Source: CAMBRF01 sp964404035 (GTDB lineage Bacteria; Verrucomicrobiota; Kiritimatiellia; CAIKKV01; CAITUY01). From it: DNA of 51,350 nucleotides. A program made the position numbers and the translations under genes. Positions 15,127-25,150 of the stretch are shown here, piece by piece; positions within the stretch are counted from its first letter, which is position 1; every line of letters starts with the position of its first letter. The stretch is from contig CAYOIT010000009.1 of NCBI GenBank assembly GCA_964404035.1, positions 1-51,350 of the forward strand, written 5' to 3'. The notes under the pieces are model-generated. The model worked only from the letters and a program-made list of their open reading frames with translations, searched no databases and was not told where the DNA came from.

Positions 15127-17265
15127 ATGATCAAACGCTACGAAGATTGTATCTCCTGTCTCGAAACACGGGCAGGTCATCCGCCTACGCGCGAGTTTAT
15201 CGACCACCTGATCGAGGGGCTGAAAACGAGCGGCATCGACTCGATCTGGCACTCGGCGGTCGATCCGCGGGCTATTCCGCTGTTTCCCTCGAAGGTTTTT
15301 CCCGTGCATCACCCCGAGGCCAACGCCGAGATCTTTCACGAACTGGTAAGCCGTGTGCATGCGCTGGGACGCACCATCATGTGCTGGTACCCGCTCCACC
15401 TGTGCAAGAGCCTGCTGACCGTCCACCCCGAATGGCGCCTGCAGTACTATGACTTCGATAGCGGCGACCCGGCCAAAGGCGATCCCCCGCAGGACGTCAT
15501 TTGTCCCAGCACCCCATACCGCGAGTTGCTGCCCCAGTTCATGGCCGAGGTGACCCGGGAGTTCGATTTCGACGGGTTCTGGTTGGACGGCACGATTTTC
15601 AGTTTGCACTGGGGCACCTTTTCCCCTGGCTGCAAGTGCCCGTGGTGCCGGGAGCGCTTCAAACGGGAAACCGGGCTCGATCTTCCTGCTCCCGAGACCA
15701 TCAACAAGAATCTGGTCACCGATCCGGTGGCCAAACGCTGGATCAAGTGGCGTTACGACGTACTCATGGACCTCTGGAAAGGCTGTGTCGATGCCGTGGT
15801 GGCGGTGAAACCGTCTGCAACGGTCGCCATCAACAATCTGCGGCACCGCGATATGAACGGATGGAACCTGGGCATTCCGCTGCGCACGCTGGGCTTCGAC
15901 AGCATCATGAGCACCGAGACCTGCACGTTTCCCGCCCAGGCCGACGTACAGATGAAACTCCAGAAAGCCTATCGCTGCCGCCGCGGGGTCGACACCTGGC
16001 AGGCGCTCTCCGACCACGGTTACACGTGGTCGTCGGACATGGAAACGCTCACCTTTACCCAGGCCCTGCTGGCCACGATTTCGGCCGGGGGCGACAAGAC
16101 CCCGGTGGGGAGTGACTGCGACATCCGCGCCATTGCCGCACCTTTGCGTGAGTTGCATGAGTTGATCGCCCCCCGTGCCCTTTTCAAGGGAGGCGAGACG
16201 GTGGAATACGCCGCCATTCTCGCATCGCAGCAGACGGAGGATTATTACGTGCCGCTCTCCCGCCATGGTGTCTCATGGCACGGCGCCAACGAATTGTGCC
16301 GGCACGCGCACCTCCAGTCCTCGATCCTGTTCGACGACTATATCGACCGCGGCGACCTCGCGGGCTATCCGGTCATTCTACTCGGAAATGCCGCCTGCCT
16401 GAGTGTGCACCAGGCACAGCAGCTCGAACGCTATGTCACCGAAGGCGGCGTGCTCTTTGCCTGCCACGAGGTGGGAACCCGCGATGAGTGGGGCGAGGTG
16501 CGGGAGAAGCCGGTGCTCGATGAACTGCTCGGAATTCATTCGCGCGGGGGACTGGCTCCCGCGGTGACGGCACGGGTGGTCGACGCCGGCCTGCTTGAAG
16601 TCTGCGGCGAGATGATCACTTTTGTGAATGGGGCCACGATTGCCGAGCCCACTCCCGACTGCCGCGTCCTGGCCCAGGCCGTGCCTCCCGGGATCACCTC
16701 GGCCTATCCGCAGAAGAACACGTGGAGCGCAGGCCTCTCAACCTTTACCGGCGTCAGCATCAAGGACGAGGCGACGGGAGCCCGCATCCAAGGAGTCCGT
16801 CCTCTGGGCAATCCGTCGGCTTTGTGGACACGCCCGGTCGGCCGGGGGCATGTGATCTATCTGGGTGCTGAACTGTGTCACGCCTATCTGTCAGGGCCGA
16901 CGACCCGCATGGCCAGACTCTTCCGTTATGCCCTGACCCACTTGCGGACTCCAAGGGTCACCCTGACCGGACCGACGTGCGTGAGCGTGAATACCCGCAT
17001 CCAGGCCGACGGGCGCTGGGCCGTCCACGTTCACAATGCACCGGGCGGACTCTATCGCTACCCCCAACCCTCCAATGCGAATTACCTGCACGGCGTCGGC
17101 GAAGTGGTGCCGGTGCATGACCTGCTGATCCACCTTGCCGGCGGGCAGATCCTGTCGGCCTGTTCCGGGGTCTCCGGTCGATCGTTTTCCGTGGAGGACG
17201 GCTCCCGCGTGACGATTCCGAAACTCGACCTGCATGATGTGGTACTGCTTAGGCTGAAGACCTGA
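15127..17265 (+). CDS. GHL6-like glycoside hydrolase with beta-galactosidase trimerisation-type domain
   Basis: A 712-residue cytoplasmic protein without a signal peptide. The first 340 residues look like a TIM-barrel glycosidase of the hypothetical GHL6 type: KTSGIDSIWHSAVDP near the start, GRTIMCWYPLHL, DVICPSTPYRELL and FDFDGFWLDG (147-155) where acidic residues would be catalytic. A C-X-C-X2-C cluster follows (C169, C171, C174). From about 350 there is a GATase-like fold (GYPVILLGNAACLS, then YVTEGGVLFACHE), which resembles the trimerisation domain of GH42 enzymes, and a small beta domain at the end. AGGG precedes the ATG. It is probably involved in degrading an oligosaccharide taken into the cell, but the substrate is unknown. 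Confidence 0.75.
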   Translation: MIKRYEDCISCLETRAGHPPTREFIDHLIEGLKTSGIDSIWHSAVDPRAIPLFPSKVFPVHHPEANAEIFHELVSRVHALGRTIMCWYPLHLCKSLLTVHPEWRLQYYDFDSGDPAKGDPPQDVICPSTPYRELLPQFMAEVTREFDFDGFWLDGTIFSLHWGTFSPGCKCPWCRERFKRETGLDLPAPETINKNLVTDPVAKRWIKWRYDVLMDLWKGCVDAVVAVKPSATVAINNLRHRDMNGWNLGIPLRTLGFDSIMSTETCTFPAQADVQMKLQKAYRCRRGVDTWQALSDHGYTWSSDMETLTFTQALLATISAGGDKTPVGSDCDIRAIAAPLRELHELIAPRALFKGGETVEYAAILASQQTEDYYVPLSRHGVSWHGANELCRHAHLQSSILFDDYIDRGDLAGYPVILLGNAACLSVHQAQQLERYVTEGGVLFACHEVGTRDEWGEVREKPVLDELLGIHSRGGLAPAVTARVVDAGLLEVCGEMITFVNGATIAEPTPDCRVLAQAVPPGITSAYPQKNTWSAGLSTFTGVSIKDEATGARIQGVRPLGNPSALWTRPVGRGHVIYLGAELCHAYLSGPTTRMARLFRYALTHLRTPRVTLTGPTCVSVNTRIQADGRWAVHVHNAPGGLYRYPQPSNANYLHGVGEVVPVHDLLIHLAGGQILSACSGVSGRSFSVEDGSRVTIPKLDLHDVVLLRLKT

Positions 17266-17369
17266 CAAGTCACAATTTGAACAGAAACGTTACAATAACT
17301 TCCGTCGGATCCGCGTTATGCAAGGTAAGTTGGATCGTCGGGACGGAATCACAAGAAAGGATAGTCAGT

Positions 17370-17687
17370 ATGAAGAAGATCGTTGCGATCGCGTTATGTG
17401 CGGGGGTGGGACTGCTGTTGACGGGAACGGTACGGGCTGAGGAGGCGGCGACCCGCAAACCTCATGGCAAGGGTCAGGGGAAGGAACGCTTCGAAAAGGC
17501 GGATGCCGACAAGGATGGCAAACTCTCCCTGGAGGAGTTCAAGACCCTGTCCACCAAACCCAATGCCGAACAGCGGTTCAAAGCTGGCGATACGGACAGC
17601 GACGGATTCCTCACCCCGGTCGAACTCAAGGCCGCACGTGAAAAAGGAGCCGCCCGGCGCGAAGAGAAGAAAGATGAGCAAAAGTAG
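17370..17687 (+). CDS. Secreted EF-hand calcium-binding protein
   Basis: A 105-residue protein with a signal peptide (MKKIVAIALCAGVGLLLTG, cleavage after VRA) and two canonical EF-hand loops: D45-A-D47-K-D49-G-K-L-S-L-E-E56 and D74-T-D76-S-D78-G-F-L-T-P-V-E85. All metal-ligand positions are occupied. The ends are rich in Lys, Arg and Glu. AGAAAGGA lies upstream of the ATG; a longer frame opening at 17277 lacks signal-peptide logic. A strong hairpin terminator follows 23 bp after the stop. Short EF-hand proteins like this are common in planctomycete and verrucomicrobial genomes. Probably a periplasmic calcium-binding protein. Confidence 0.88.
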   Translation: MKKIVAIALCAGVGLLLTGTVRAEEAATRKPHGKGQGKERFEKADADKDGKLSLEEFKTLSTKPNAEQRFKAGDTDSDGFLTPVELKAAREKGAARREEKKDEQK

Positions 17688-17710
17688 GTCCTGAACGAGA
17701 ACAGGCATCA

Positions 17711-17740
17711 ACCCCGTGCGTGTCGTCAACCGCACGGGGT
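17711..17740 (+). terminator. Hairpin terminator after the EF-hand gene
   Basis: Perfect 10-bp arms ACCCCGTGCG (17711-17720) and CGCACGGGGT (17731-17740) enclose a 10-nt loop. No long T tract follows, so it may not be a classical intrinsic terminator. Confidence 0.65.
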
Positions 17741-17741
17741 C

Positions 17742-17770
17742 TTGACGCCGTCCCCTGCCCCCCGTACCCT
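17742..17770 (+). promoter_or_regulatory. Candidate promoter directly after the terminator
   Basis: TTGACG (17742-17747), a 17-bp spacer and TACCCT (17765-17770) lie just before the ATG at 17778. The -35 matches the gapA promoter exactly. The -10 ends seven bases before the ATG, so the transcript would be leaderless or nearly so. Confidence 0.45.
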
Positions 17771-17777
17771 GTTGACC

Positions 17778-18263
17778 ATGCTTTCCACCTCTGCGATCCG
17801 ATGTGAACACGAAACCCGCCGGCGTCGGCGCTCCGTCAGCCCGGCCCTCGTGTGGTTCCTCGTGGCAGCCTCGGCCTGCGGGGCGCTGGCACAAAGCAGT
17901 ACCCCACGCGCCCGGGCCATCCGTAAGATTGATGCCGAACTGCCCCCCTCAGCGCCCGCCCAAACCGTCAACCCGGTGCCCGTCCGATCCATTGATACCG
18001 AGGCCTGGTTCCCTGAGGTCCTGACGGTCATTCATACCAATCGCTCGCTATTCTTTGTCCCCGACGCCAGCCTGACCGGGCGATCCGCGTCGAAACACTG
18101 GCAACGGGTTCTCAAGGGCGGCCGCCTTAAGGTCAGGAAGGGCGATGCGTCCAAGGATGAACGGACGTTCGTTGTCCAAAGCCTCACCACCAATTCCGTG
18201 CTGCTGGGGGTACACGGCACACTTCAGCAGAAACGTGTTTCTCTTCTCTTCCTTGACCGCTAG
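17778..18263 (+). CDS. Hypothetical small exported protein
   Basis: A 161-residue protein I do not recognise. A basic stretch (HETRRRRRS) precedes a hydrophobic segment (PALVWFLVAASACGALA), consistent with a long signal peptide cleaved after ALAQ. The mature part has a low-complexity Pro/Ala region and then about 80 residues with beta-strand character (SLFFVPDASLTGR, TFVVQSLTTNSVLLGVHGTL). These could be a small periplasmic beta domain, in the style of type II/IV secretion PilP-like or GspC-like modules, but the resemblance is too weak to name. The start at 17778 follows a candidate promoter. Third-position GC suggests it is coding. Confidence 0.55.
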   Translation: MLSTSAIRCEHETRRRRRSVSPALVWFLVAASACGALAQSSTPRARAIRKIDAELPPSAPAQTVNPVPVRSIDTEAWFPEVLTVIHTNRSLFFVPDASLTGRSASKHWQRVLKGGRLKVRKGDASKDERTFVVQSLTTNSVLLGVHGTLQQKRVSLLFLDR

Positions 18264-18278
18264 GTCGCGTGTCCGCCA

Positions 18279-18307
18279 TTGACGCAGGGAGTGGGAAAGG
18301 GTTCAAT
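18279..18307 (+). promoter_or_regulatory. Promoter of the DUF523-photolyase-peroxidase series
   Basis: TTGACG (18279-18284), a 17-bp spacer and TTCAAT (18302-18307) lie 43 bp before the ATG at 18351. No LexA-type palindrome is evident around it. Confidence 0.6.
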
Positions 18308-18350
18308 CAATCCTCAGGGATAGACTGGGCCCCCGAAGGAGCACAAAAAC

Positions 18351-19298
18351 ATGGATAAAATCCGGATCGGCGTCAGTAAATGTCTTCTCGGCGAGCCGGT
18401 TCGCTATGATGGTCAGCACAAGCACGACCACTTCATCACCGATACCCTTGGCCGTTTCTTCGACTTCGTGGGCGTCTGTCCGGAGGTCGAGTGTGGACTG
18501 GGGGTCCCGCGCGAGTCGATGCGCCTGGTCGGCGACCACGCCAGTCCCCGCCTGATGACGACCCGGACTGGAATCGACCACACGGAACGCCTGCAGACGT
18601 GGGCGGCACAACGGGTGGTCGAACTGGAACGCGAGGCCCTCCATGGCTTCATTTTCAAATCGCGCTCGCCCAGCAGCGGAATGGAGAACGTTAAGGTTTA
18701 CACCGACAACGGCGGTGTTTCAGGTAAGGCGCCCGGCCTGTTCGGCAAGGCCTTCATGGCCCATTTCCCCACCCTGCCCTGCGAAGATGAAGGGCGGCTG
18801 AACGATCCCGATCTGCGCGAGAATTTCATCGAGCGCGTCTTTACCCTCTACCGCTTTCGCCAGGCCATGGGGACTCGTCCGACACTGGGAACGCTGATGA
18901 AGTTCCACGCCTCCAACAAGTTCCTGATCCAATCCCACCACGAGGCGCTGATGCGCGAAATGGGACGCGATCTGGCCGGGCTGAAACCCGCCGCGGCCCG
19001 CGCCTATAGTCCGCAGTATGAGTCCAAACTGATGCGGGCCATGAAGGCCCTCGCCACCGTCCGTAAGCATACCAATATTCTCCAGCACATGATGGGATTC
19101 CTGCGGGACCATGTGGACGAGGCGGATCGGAAGGAATTGGCCGGGATCGTCGAGGACTATCATCGTGAACTGATTCCCCTGATTGTTCCCGTGACCATGC
19201 TGCGGCACTACGTGACGAAGCATGGAATCGACTACCTCAAAGATCAGTACTACCTGAACCCGCATCCGCTGGAATTGAAACTTCGCAACCACGCCTAA
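18351..19298 (+). CDS. DUF523 (TudS-type) and DUF1722 (YbgA) fusion protein
   Basis: A 315-residue cytoplasmic protein. The N-terminal half is DUF523, a family that includes the thiouracil desulfidase TudS; the three cysteines expected to hold an iron-sulfur cluster are visible as C11 (VSKCLLG), C43 and C48 (VCPEVECGLG). The C-terminal half is DUF1722 (LMKFHASNKFLIQSHH, then YVTKHGIDYLKDQYYLNPHP). This fusion corresponds to E. coli YbgA, whose gene also lies next to photolyase. AAGGAG precedes the ATG. The photolyase gene starts one base after the stop. A role in removing sulfur from damaged or modified pyrimidines is plausible from the DUF523 family; the DUF1722 function is unknown. Confidence 0.9.
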   Translation: MDKIRIGVSKCLLGEPVRYDGQHKHDHFITDTLGRFFDFVGVCPEVECGLGVPRESMRLVGDHASPRLMTTRTGIDHTERLQTWAAQRVVELEREALHGFIFKSRSPSSGMENVKVYTDNGGVSGKAPGLFGKAFMAHFPTLPCEDEGRLNDPDLRENFIERVFTLYRFRQAMGTRPTLGTLMKFHASNKFLIQSHHEALMREMGRDLAGLKPAAARAYSPQYESKLMRAMKALATVRKHTNILQHMMGFLRDHVDEADRKELAGIVEDYHRELIPLIVPVTMLRHYVTKHGIDYLKDQYYLNPHPLELKLRNHA

Positions 19299-19299
19299 C

Positions 19300-20709
<1,410 letters not shown>

Positions 20710-20729
20710 CCAGGACAAGGAGGACGAAG

Positions 20730-21383
20730 ATGAGACTGAAGTGGCGAATGGCAATGGCAGCAGGAGTGCTTGGAACACTCCTGGGCAGTGTGGCACTCGC
20801 GGAACAGACGGAGACCAATACGATGAGCAGTCTTTATGATATTGCCGTGACGCAGATCGATGGAACCGCGACGAATCTGGGCGGATACAAGGGGCAGGTT
20901 ATGCTGATCGTGAACGTCGCGAGTCGGTGCGGCTTCACCGGGCAGTACGCCGGCTTGCAGAAACTATACGAGACCTACAAGGATCGCGGCCTCGTCGTGA
21001 TGGGATTCCCGGCCAACGACTTCCTGAGACAGGAACCGGGCACCAACCCCGAGATCGCCCAATTCTGTTCGGCCAAATTCCACGTCACCTTCCCCATGTT
21101 CGAAAAAATCGCGGTGACGGGCAGCGACCAGCATCCTCTTTACAGGTATCTGACCGACAAGGCGACCAACCCGCAGTTCGAGGGGAAGATCACCTGGAAC
21201 TTCAATAAGTTCCTGATCGACCGTGAAGGACGGATCGTGGCCCGCTTCAACAGTCGCGTCGAGCCGGAACACAAGGAAGTGATCGCCGCCATCGAGAAGG
21301 CCCTGGGGGCAAAGCAAGTCGATCAGGAGGCAGGTGCCCCCGCCCCTGCTCCTCTCACTCCCAAGGAAAACACTGAGCCTTGA
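20730..21383 (+). CDS. Exported glutathione peroxidase-family thiol peroxidase
   Basis: Reduces hydroperoxides, in bacteria usually with thioredoxin as reductant. The 217-residue product begins with a signal peptide (MAMAAGVLGTLLGSVALA), then the GPx core: NVASRCGFT with peroxidatic C67 (Cys and not selenocysteine), GFPANDFLRQEPG with an Asn in place of the usual Gln-rich variant, and WNFNKFLIDREG with the Trp-Asn pair. A short Pro/Ala tail ends the protein. AGGAGG is found seven bases before the ATG at 20730; starting earlier would overlap the photolyase gene. The last 29 bp overlap the convergent dehydrogenase gene. Export to the periplasm is unusual for this family but seen elsewhere. Confidence 0.9.
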   Translation: MRLKWRMAMAAGVLGTLLGSVALAEQTETNTMSSLYDIAVTQIDGTATNLGGYKGQVMLIVNVASRCGFTGQYAGLQKLYETYKDRGLVVMGFPANDFLRQEPGTNPEIAQFCSAKFHVTFPMFEKIAVTGSDQHPLYRYLTDKATNPQFEGKITWNFNKFLIDREGRIVARFNSRVEPEHKEVIAAIEKALGAKQVDQEAGAPAPAPLTPKENTEP

Positions 21384-22464
21384 GGCCGAGTTCGTCGCGC
21401 ATCATCTCCATGTCGCGGCGAACGGCGGCCGGTAGCGGGATTCCGTGGCGGCTCCGGTCCTGCTGCGCTTCGTATTCCTTTTCCCCCGCCGTATAGATGC
21501 GCCGGCGTCCAGGTGCCTTGGCGGAGGCTCTCAGCTCGCGCAGAATCTTCCCTACGTTCCGCCGAAACGTCCTCGGCGCCGTGAAAGAGGCCACATCGAT
21601 CGCGATAAAGAAATGCCCCAACTCGATGGGCGCCGGCTTGCCATTCCTGACGCCCACCAGGGCTTTCATGAAATTCGCGGATTGCAGGGCTGACGAGAGG
21701 ATCTCAACGACCGTGGCATAGCCATACCCCTTGTACCCGGCCGTCTCCTCGCCGGCACCGCCCAACGGCACAAGGGCGGCTTCACCGGTCACCAGGTCCT
21801 TGAGAATCTGATCCGTGTCCGTTCGTGTCCGCCCCCGGCGATCAATCACCCAGCCCGCAGGGAGGTCAGCACCGCGGCGCGAATACAATTCAATGGTCCC
21901 CCGTTGCGCCACGGAGGTGGCACAGTCCAGGCAGAAAGGAAACGGCTCATCGGTCGGGACCGCAAACGTCAGGGGATTGGTTCCCAGCATCGGCTCCACC
22001 CCGAACGTCGGTGCGATGGAGGGGCGTGCGTTAGTCCCGCAGAGGCCGATCATGTCGTGTTCGGCCGCCAGGGTCGCGTAGTACCCGGCAATACCGAAAT
22101 GCGTCGAGTTGCGGGCGGCTACCATCCCGATACCGTAGCGCTTCGCCTTCCGGATCGCCATCCGCATGCACCGCTCGGCGATCACATGCCCCATCCCGTT
22201 ATGCCCATCCACCACGGCAATGGCGGCATGATCCCGCACAACTTCCATCCGCGTCACGGGATTCAGCGTTCCCGCCCGGATACGGTCGTAGTAAATCGGT
22301 TTGCAACGGTTGATGCCGTGCGACTCGAAGCCGCGCAAGTCAGAGGCGATCAGGACACGCGCGACAATTCGAGCGTCGCGACGAGGAACCCGGGCCCCTG
22401 CCAACACGTCCACCATGAACGATTCGAGCGACGACGCCGGCATACGGAACTCTTGACGTTTCAT
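21355..22464 (-). CDS. Malate/L-lactate dehydrogenase family (Ldh_2) oxidoreductase
   Basis: NAD(P)-dependent oxidoreductase of the YlbC/YiaK/malate dehydrogenase type II family, unrelated to classical LDH. The 369-residue product shows LIASDLRGFESHGINR (family signature with substrate His), VVDGHNGMGHVIAERCM, ARNSTHFGIAGYYA, GTNPLTFAVP and the C-terminal ETAGYKGYGYATVVEIL. The ATG at 22464 fits the family N-terminus. The last 29 bp overlap the end of the peroxidase gene on the other strand. The substrate may be a 2-oxo or 2-hydroxy acid such as malate, ureidoglycolate or diketogulonate; it cannot be told from the sequence. Confidence 0.9.
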   Translation of the reverse strand: MKRQEFRMPASSLESFMVDVLAGARVPRRDARIVARVLIASDLRGFESHGINRCKPIYYDRIRAGTLNPVTRMEVVRDHAAIAVVDGHNGMGHVIAERCMRMAIRKAKRYGIGMVAARNSTHFGIAGYYATLAAEHDMIGLCGTNARPSIAPTFGVEPMLGTNPLTFAVPTDEPFPFCLDCATSVAQRGTIELYSRRGADLPAGWVIDRRGRTRTDTDQILKDLVTGEAALVPLGGAGEETAGYKGYGYATVVEILSSALQSANFMKALVGVRNGKPAPIELGHFFIAIDVASFTAPRTFRRNVGKILRELRASAKAPGRRRIYTAGEKEYEAQQDRSRHGIPLPAAVRRDMEMMRDELGLKAQCFPWE

Positions 22465-22528
22465 GCGGGTAATCTGCCACCACACACCGCCGATTGCCAA
22501 CCAAAACCCCTCCCCCGAAGCTTCGTGC

Positions 22529-22557
22529 TTGGCGCGGCCCCGTCGAATCGCTATAGC
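22529..22557 (+). promoter_or_regulatory. Promoter of the mannose-6-phosphate isomerase gene
   Basis: TTGGCG (22529-22534), a 17-bp spacer and TATAGC (22552-22557) lie 22 bp before the ATG at 22580, with AGGAG in the leader. Confidence 0.65.
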
Positions 22558-22579
22558 TGAATCCCACGACAGGAGACCC

Positions 22580-23572
22580 ATGAACCTATACCCGACCCTT
22601 CTCGAACCCGCTTACAAGGACTACATCTGGGGCGGCAGCCGAATCCCTGAACGGTTCGGCCGCGTCCTGCCCGCCGGGATCTATGCCGAATCATGGGAAC
22701 TCTCCGACCGCCCGGAGGGTATGAGTACCGTAATGGGGGGGGCTTTAGGCGGCGTTGCCCTGTCGGATCTTGTCGCACGATTCGGTCAGACGTTGATGGG
22801 CTCCGGGGTGTGCAGCGCGCAGTTTCCGCTGCTCGTCAAACTGATCGATGCCAGGGAACGGCTTAGCATCCAGGTTCACCCGGATGACGAGGCTGCCCGC
22901 CAGGGATTGGGAGAAGCGAAGACCGAGGCCTGGCATATCCTCGACGCACCGCCCGGCGGCCTCGTGTACGCCGGACTCAAAGCGGGGATGGACGCAGCCG
23001 CCTTCCGGACCGCGATCAGGGAGAACCGGTTGGAGCAATGCCTTAACGCCATTCCCGTTGCCACGGGGGACACCATTTTCATTCCGGGTGGCCGCGTTCA
23101 CGCCATCGGCGAAGGGCTCCTCATCCTCGAGGTTCAGCAGAATTCCAACACGACCTTTCGCGTGTACGACTGGGGCCGCGTGGGGAAGGACGGCAAACCG
23201 CGCGATCTGCACGTGGACCAGGCGTTGCAGGTGATCCGTTGGAAGGATGAAGCCCCCGTCAAGGTGTTGCCCGGACCGTCGACCGAAAGGCCGGGAGTCA
23301 AGATCACCAACCTGGTGTCCTGCCCCTATTTCCAACTTGAACGGATCGAGTTCGCGGACAAGTTCACCGTCCGGCACGACGGATCGACGTTCCATGCCCT
23401 GTTCACGATGGACGCCCGGTTGGAGATCCGGACCGACTCGTCCACCGTGCAGGTTCCCCAGGGCCGCACGTGCCTGATTCCGGCGGCCCTGAAGGCGTAC
23501 ACCCTGGCGCCCCTGAAAGGGAACGACCGGGTGCTTCGCATCAGCATTCCGTCCGGAACTAAGCCTTCTTGA
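22580..23572 (+). CDS. manA: Mannose-6-phosphate isomerase, class I
   Basis: Zinc enzyme interconverting mannose 6-phosphate and fructose 6-phosphate. The 330-residue product has the metal ligands in IQVHPDDEA (Q98, H100) and GEAKTEAWHIL (E116), and the downstream ligand-bearing PGGRVHAIGEG, followed by VQQNSNTTFRVYDWGR and a C-terminal cupin half. The length is normal for the short bacterial form. AGGAG precedes the ATG and a sigma70-like promoter lies just upstream. The 3' end overlaps the convergent GH4 gene by 14 bp. Confidence 0.94.
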   Translation: MNLYPTLLEPAYKDYIWGGSRIPERFGRVLPAGIYAESWELSDRPEGMSTVMGGALGGVALSDLVARFGQTLMGSGVCSAQFPLLVKLIDARERLSIQVHPDDEAARQGLGEAKTEAWHILDAPPGGLVYAGLKAGMDAAAFRTAIRENRLEQCLNAIPVATGDTIFIPGGRVHAIGEGLLILEVQQNSNTTFRVYDWGRVGKDGKPRDLHVDQALQVIRWKDEAPVKVLPGPSTERPGVKITNLVSCPYFQLERIEFADKFTVRHDGSTFHALFTMDARLEIRTDSSTVQVPQGRTCLIPAALKAYTLAPLKGNDRVLRISIPSGTKPS

Positions 23573-25037
23573 TCGCCAGGCGTGCTGCGCCCCGGTTGTT
23601 TTTCAGCGTCTTGATGCGCTTTCCGGAGGCCAGCCGCTTCTTCGCCGCCGCGATGGCCTTGCCGTACTGAGGGAGCCATTTGGCCTGGGCGACGAGCATC
23701 TCATCCACCATCTGCCAGATTTCAGGCGGATCGCATACCGCGCCGGTCAGCGGGTCCATCATGGCCGCCTGCCGCAGCAGGGTGTCATCGCCATGCACGG
23801 CGGCTTCGACCGACATCCGCTGGACCTGAATGCTGGTGTTGCACACCGCCGCGCACCCCAGCGGGAGATCACCCACCAGGGGCATGGCAATGCCATTCTT
23901 GTCGACATACCCCGGCACTTCCACGATCGCATCGCAGGGTAGGTTGGAGATGATGCCGTTGTTGCGGACATTGAAGTGACCACGATACATTCTCCCGGTC
24001 TCCAAGGCCTCGATGATCCAGCTGCCATGCTCGCTGGAGCGCGTGCCCGCATTGATCGGTTTGCCGGCTTCGGCCATCCATTTCGGGAATTCTGTCCGGA
24101 ACCAGTTACGACCCTCGGTGCAGACGCGGAGGTAACCGCCGGTTTCGCCATTGATCCATGACGACATGTCGATCCACTTGGTGATATCCGCGGGGCGTTT
24201 ACGGTACCAGGCCACGTATTCGCTCAGGTGACCATTGGATTCCGTGCTGTAGTAACCGAAGCGGCGCAGCATATCGATCCGCACCTTCTCGGTCTTCGAA
24301 AACTCCGGATGGGCTTCGAACGCGGCCAGAAGTTCCGAACCCTCGATCTTCCGGCCCTTGTACAGAATCTGGGTGTACCAGGTCTGATGATTGATGCCGG
24401 CGCAAATAATGTGGGTATCCTTGAAGGCCTTCGAGCGGTCCTCGTGGGTGTCGCCCTTGGCCGGCAGATCGCCATGATAGCGAGCCAGAGCGATGGCAAT
24501 CTGCCACCAGCCTCCGCCTACGCCATGGCACAGTCCAACGGTTTTCACTTTGCCGTATTGCAGCGCCGCCCAGGTGTTCATGGCATTCGGGTTGGCGTAG
24601 TTGAGGAACAAGGCGTCCGGCTTGGCCACCTCGCGGATGTCGCGGCAGAAATCCAGAATGGCCGGGATATTGCGTTGGCCATACATGATGCCGCCGATGC
24701 AAAGCGTGTCGCCGACACATTGGTCCACGCCGTATTTCAGCGGAATGTCGATGTCCAGGCTGAAGGCCTCAAGGCCCCCGATACGGGTGCAGTTCACAAC
24801 GTAGTCCGCACCTTCGATCGCTTCACGACGATTGGTCGTGGAGGTGATCTTCGCTGCAAACTTATTCGCCTGGATATCCTTGCGGCAGATCTGAACGGCC
24901 ATGGTCAGATTCCGGCGGTTGATATCCATGAAAGCGAAGCGGGTATCCTGTAACTCAGGCACACCCAGAATGTCCCTCATCAGTGTTCGCGTGAACGTCA
25001 GACTCCCTGCCCCGATAAATGCAACTTTGATGGACAC
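23559..25037 (-). CDS. Glycoside hydrolase family 4 (alpha-galactosidase/alpha-glucosidase type)
   Basis: GH4 enzymes cleave glycosides by a redox mechanism that needs NAD and a divalent metal. The 492-residue product shows the N-terminal NAD-binding FIGAGSLTFTR, the GDTLCIGGI segment, NYANPNAMNTWA with the catalytic-site Asn-Pro-Asn, the metal-binding LCHGVGGGWW (Cys and His) and GINHQTWY. The GTG at 25037 has AGGAG five bases upstream and is a better start than any downstream ATG. The length fits MelA-type alpha-galactosidases, but substrate specificity within GH4 is not readable. Transcribed leftwards after the D,D-carboxypeptidase gene, separated by 113 bp. Confidence 0.93.
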   Translation of the reverse strand: MSIKVAFIGAGSLTFTRTLMRDILGVPELQDTRFAFMDINRRNLTMAVQICRKDIQANKFAAKITSTTNRREAIEGADYVVNCTRIGGLEAFSLDIDIPLKYGVDQCVGDTLCIGGIMYGQRNIPAILDFCRDIREVAKPDALFLNYANPNAMNTWAALQYGKVKTVGLCHGVGGGWWQIAIALARYHGDLPAKGDTHEDRSKAFKDTHIICAGINHQTWYTQILYKGRKIEGSELLAAFEAHPEFSKTEKVRIDMLRRFGYYSTESNGHLSEYVAWYRKRPADITKWIDMSSWINGETGGYLRVCTEGRNWFRTEFPKWMAEAGKPINAGTRSSEHGSWIIEALETGRMYRGHFNVRNNGIISNLPCDAIVEVPGYVDKNGIAMPLVGDLPLGCAAVCNTSIQVQRMSVEAAVHGDDTLLRQAAMMDPLTGAVCDPPEIWQMVDEMLVAQAKWLPQYGKAIAAAKKRLASGKRIKTLKNNRGAARLAIKKA

Positions 25038-25150
25038 GTGTTCTCCTTTTCGTCATTCAGATTCTGGTGGACGGGGCCGCCGGACCCGCCGTTCTTTGTC
25101 CTGTCCCGGACGGCCCAGCGGTCCGTCCCTCTCTCAAAAAACCAGGCGGG

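Noticed and set aside
14587..16266. Minus-strand 559-residue open frame crossing the 15-kb divergent region
   Set aside because: It runs antisense to the GHL6-like gene and through the promoter region; both real genes are well supported.
22465..22528. Promoter for the malate/lactate dehydrogenase-family gene
   Set aside because: TTGGCA is present on the minus strand but no acceptable -10 occurs at 16 to 18 bp.
25038..25150. Hairpins in the 113-bp gap between dacA and the GH4 gene
   Set aside because: Short GGAC/GTCC matches in GC-rich DNA without a good stem or T tract; nothing firm is seen in this gap.
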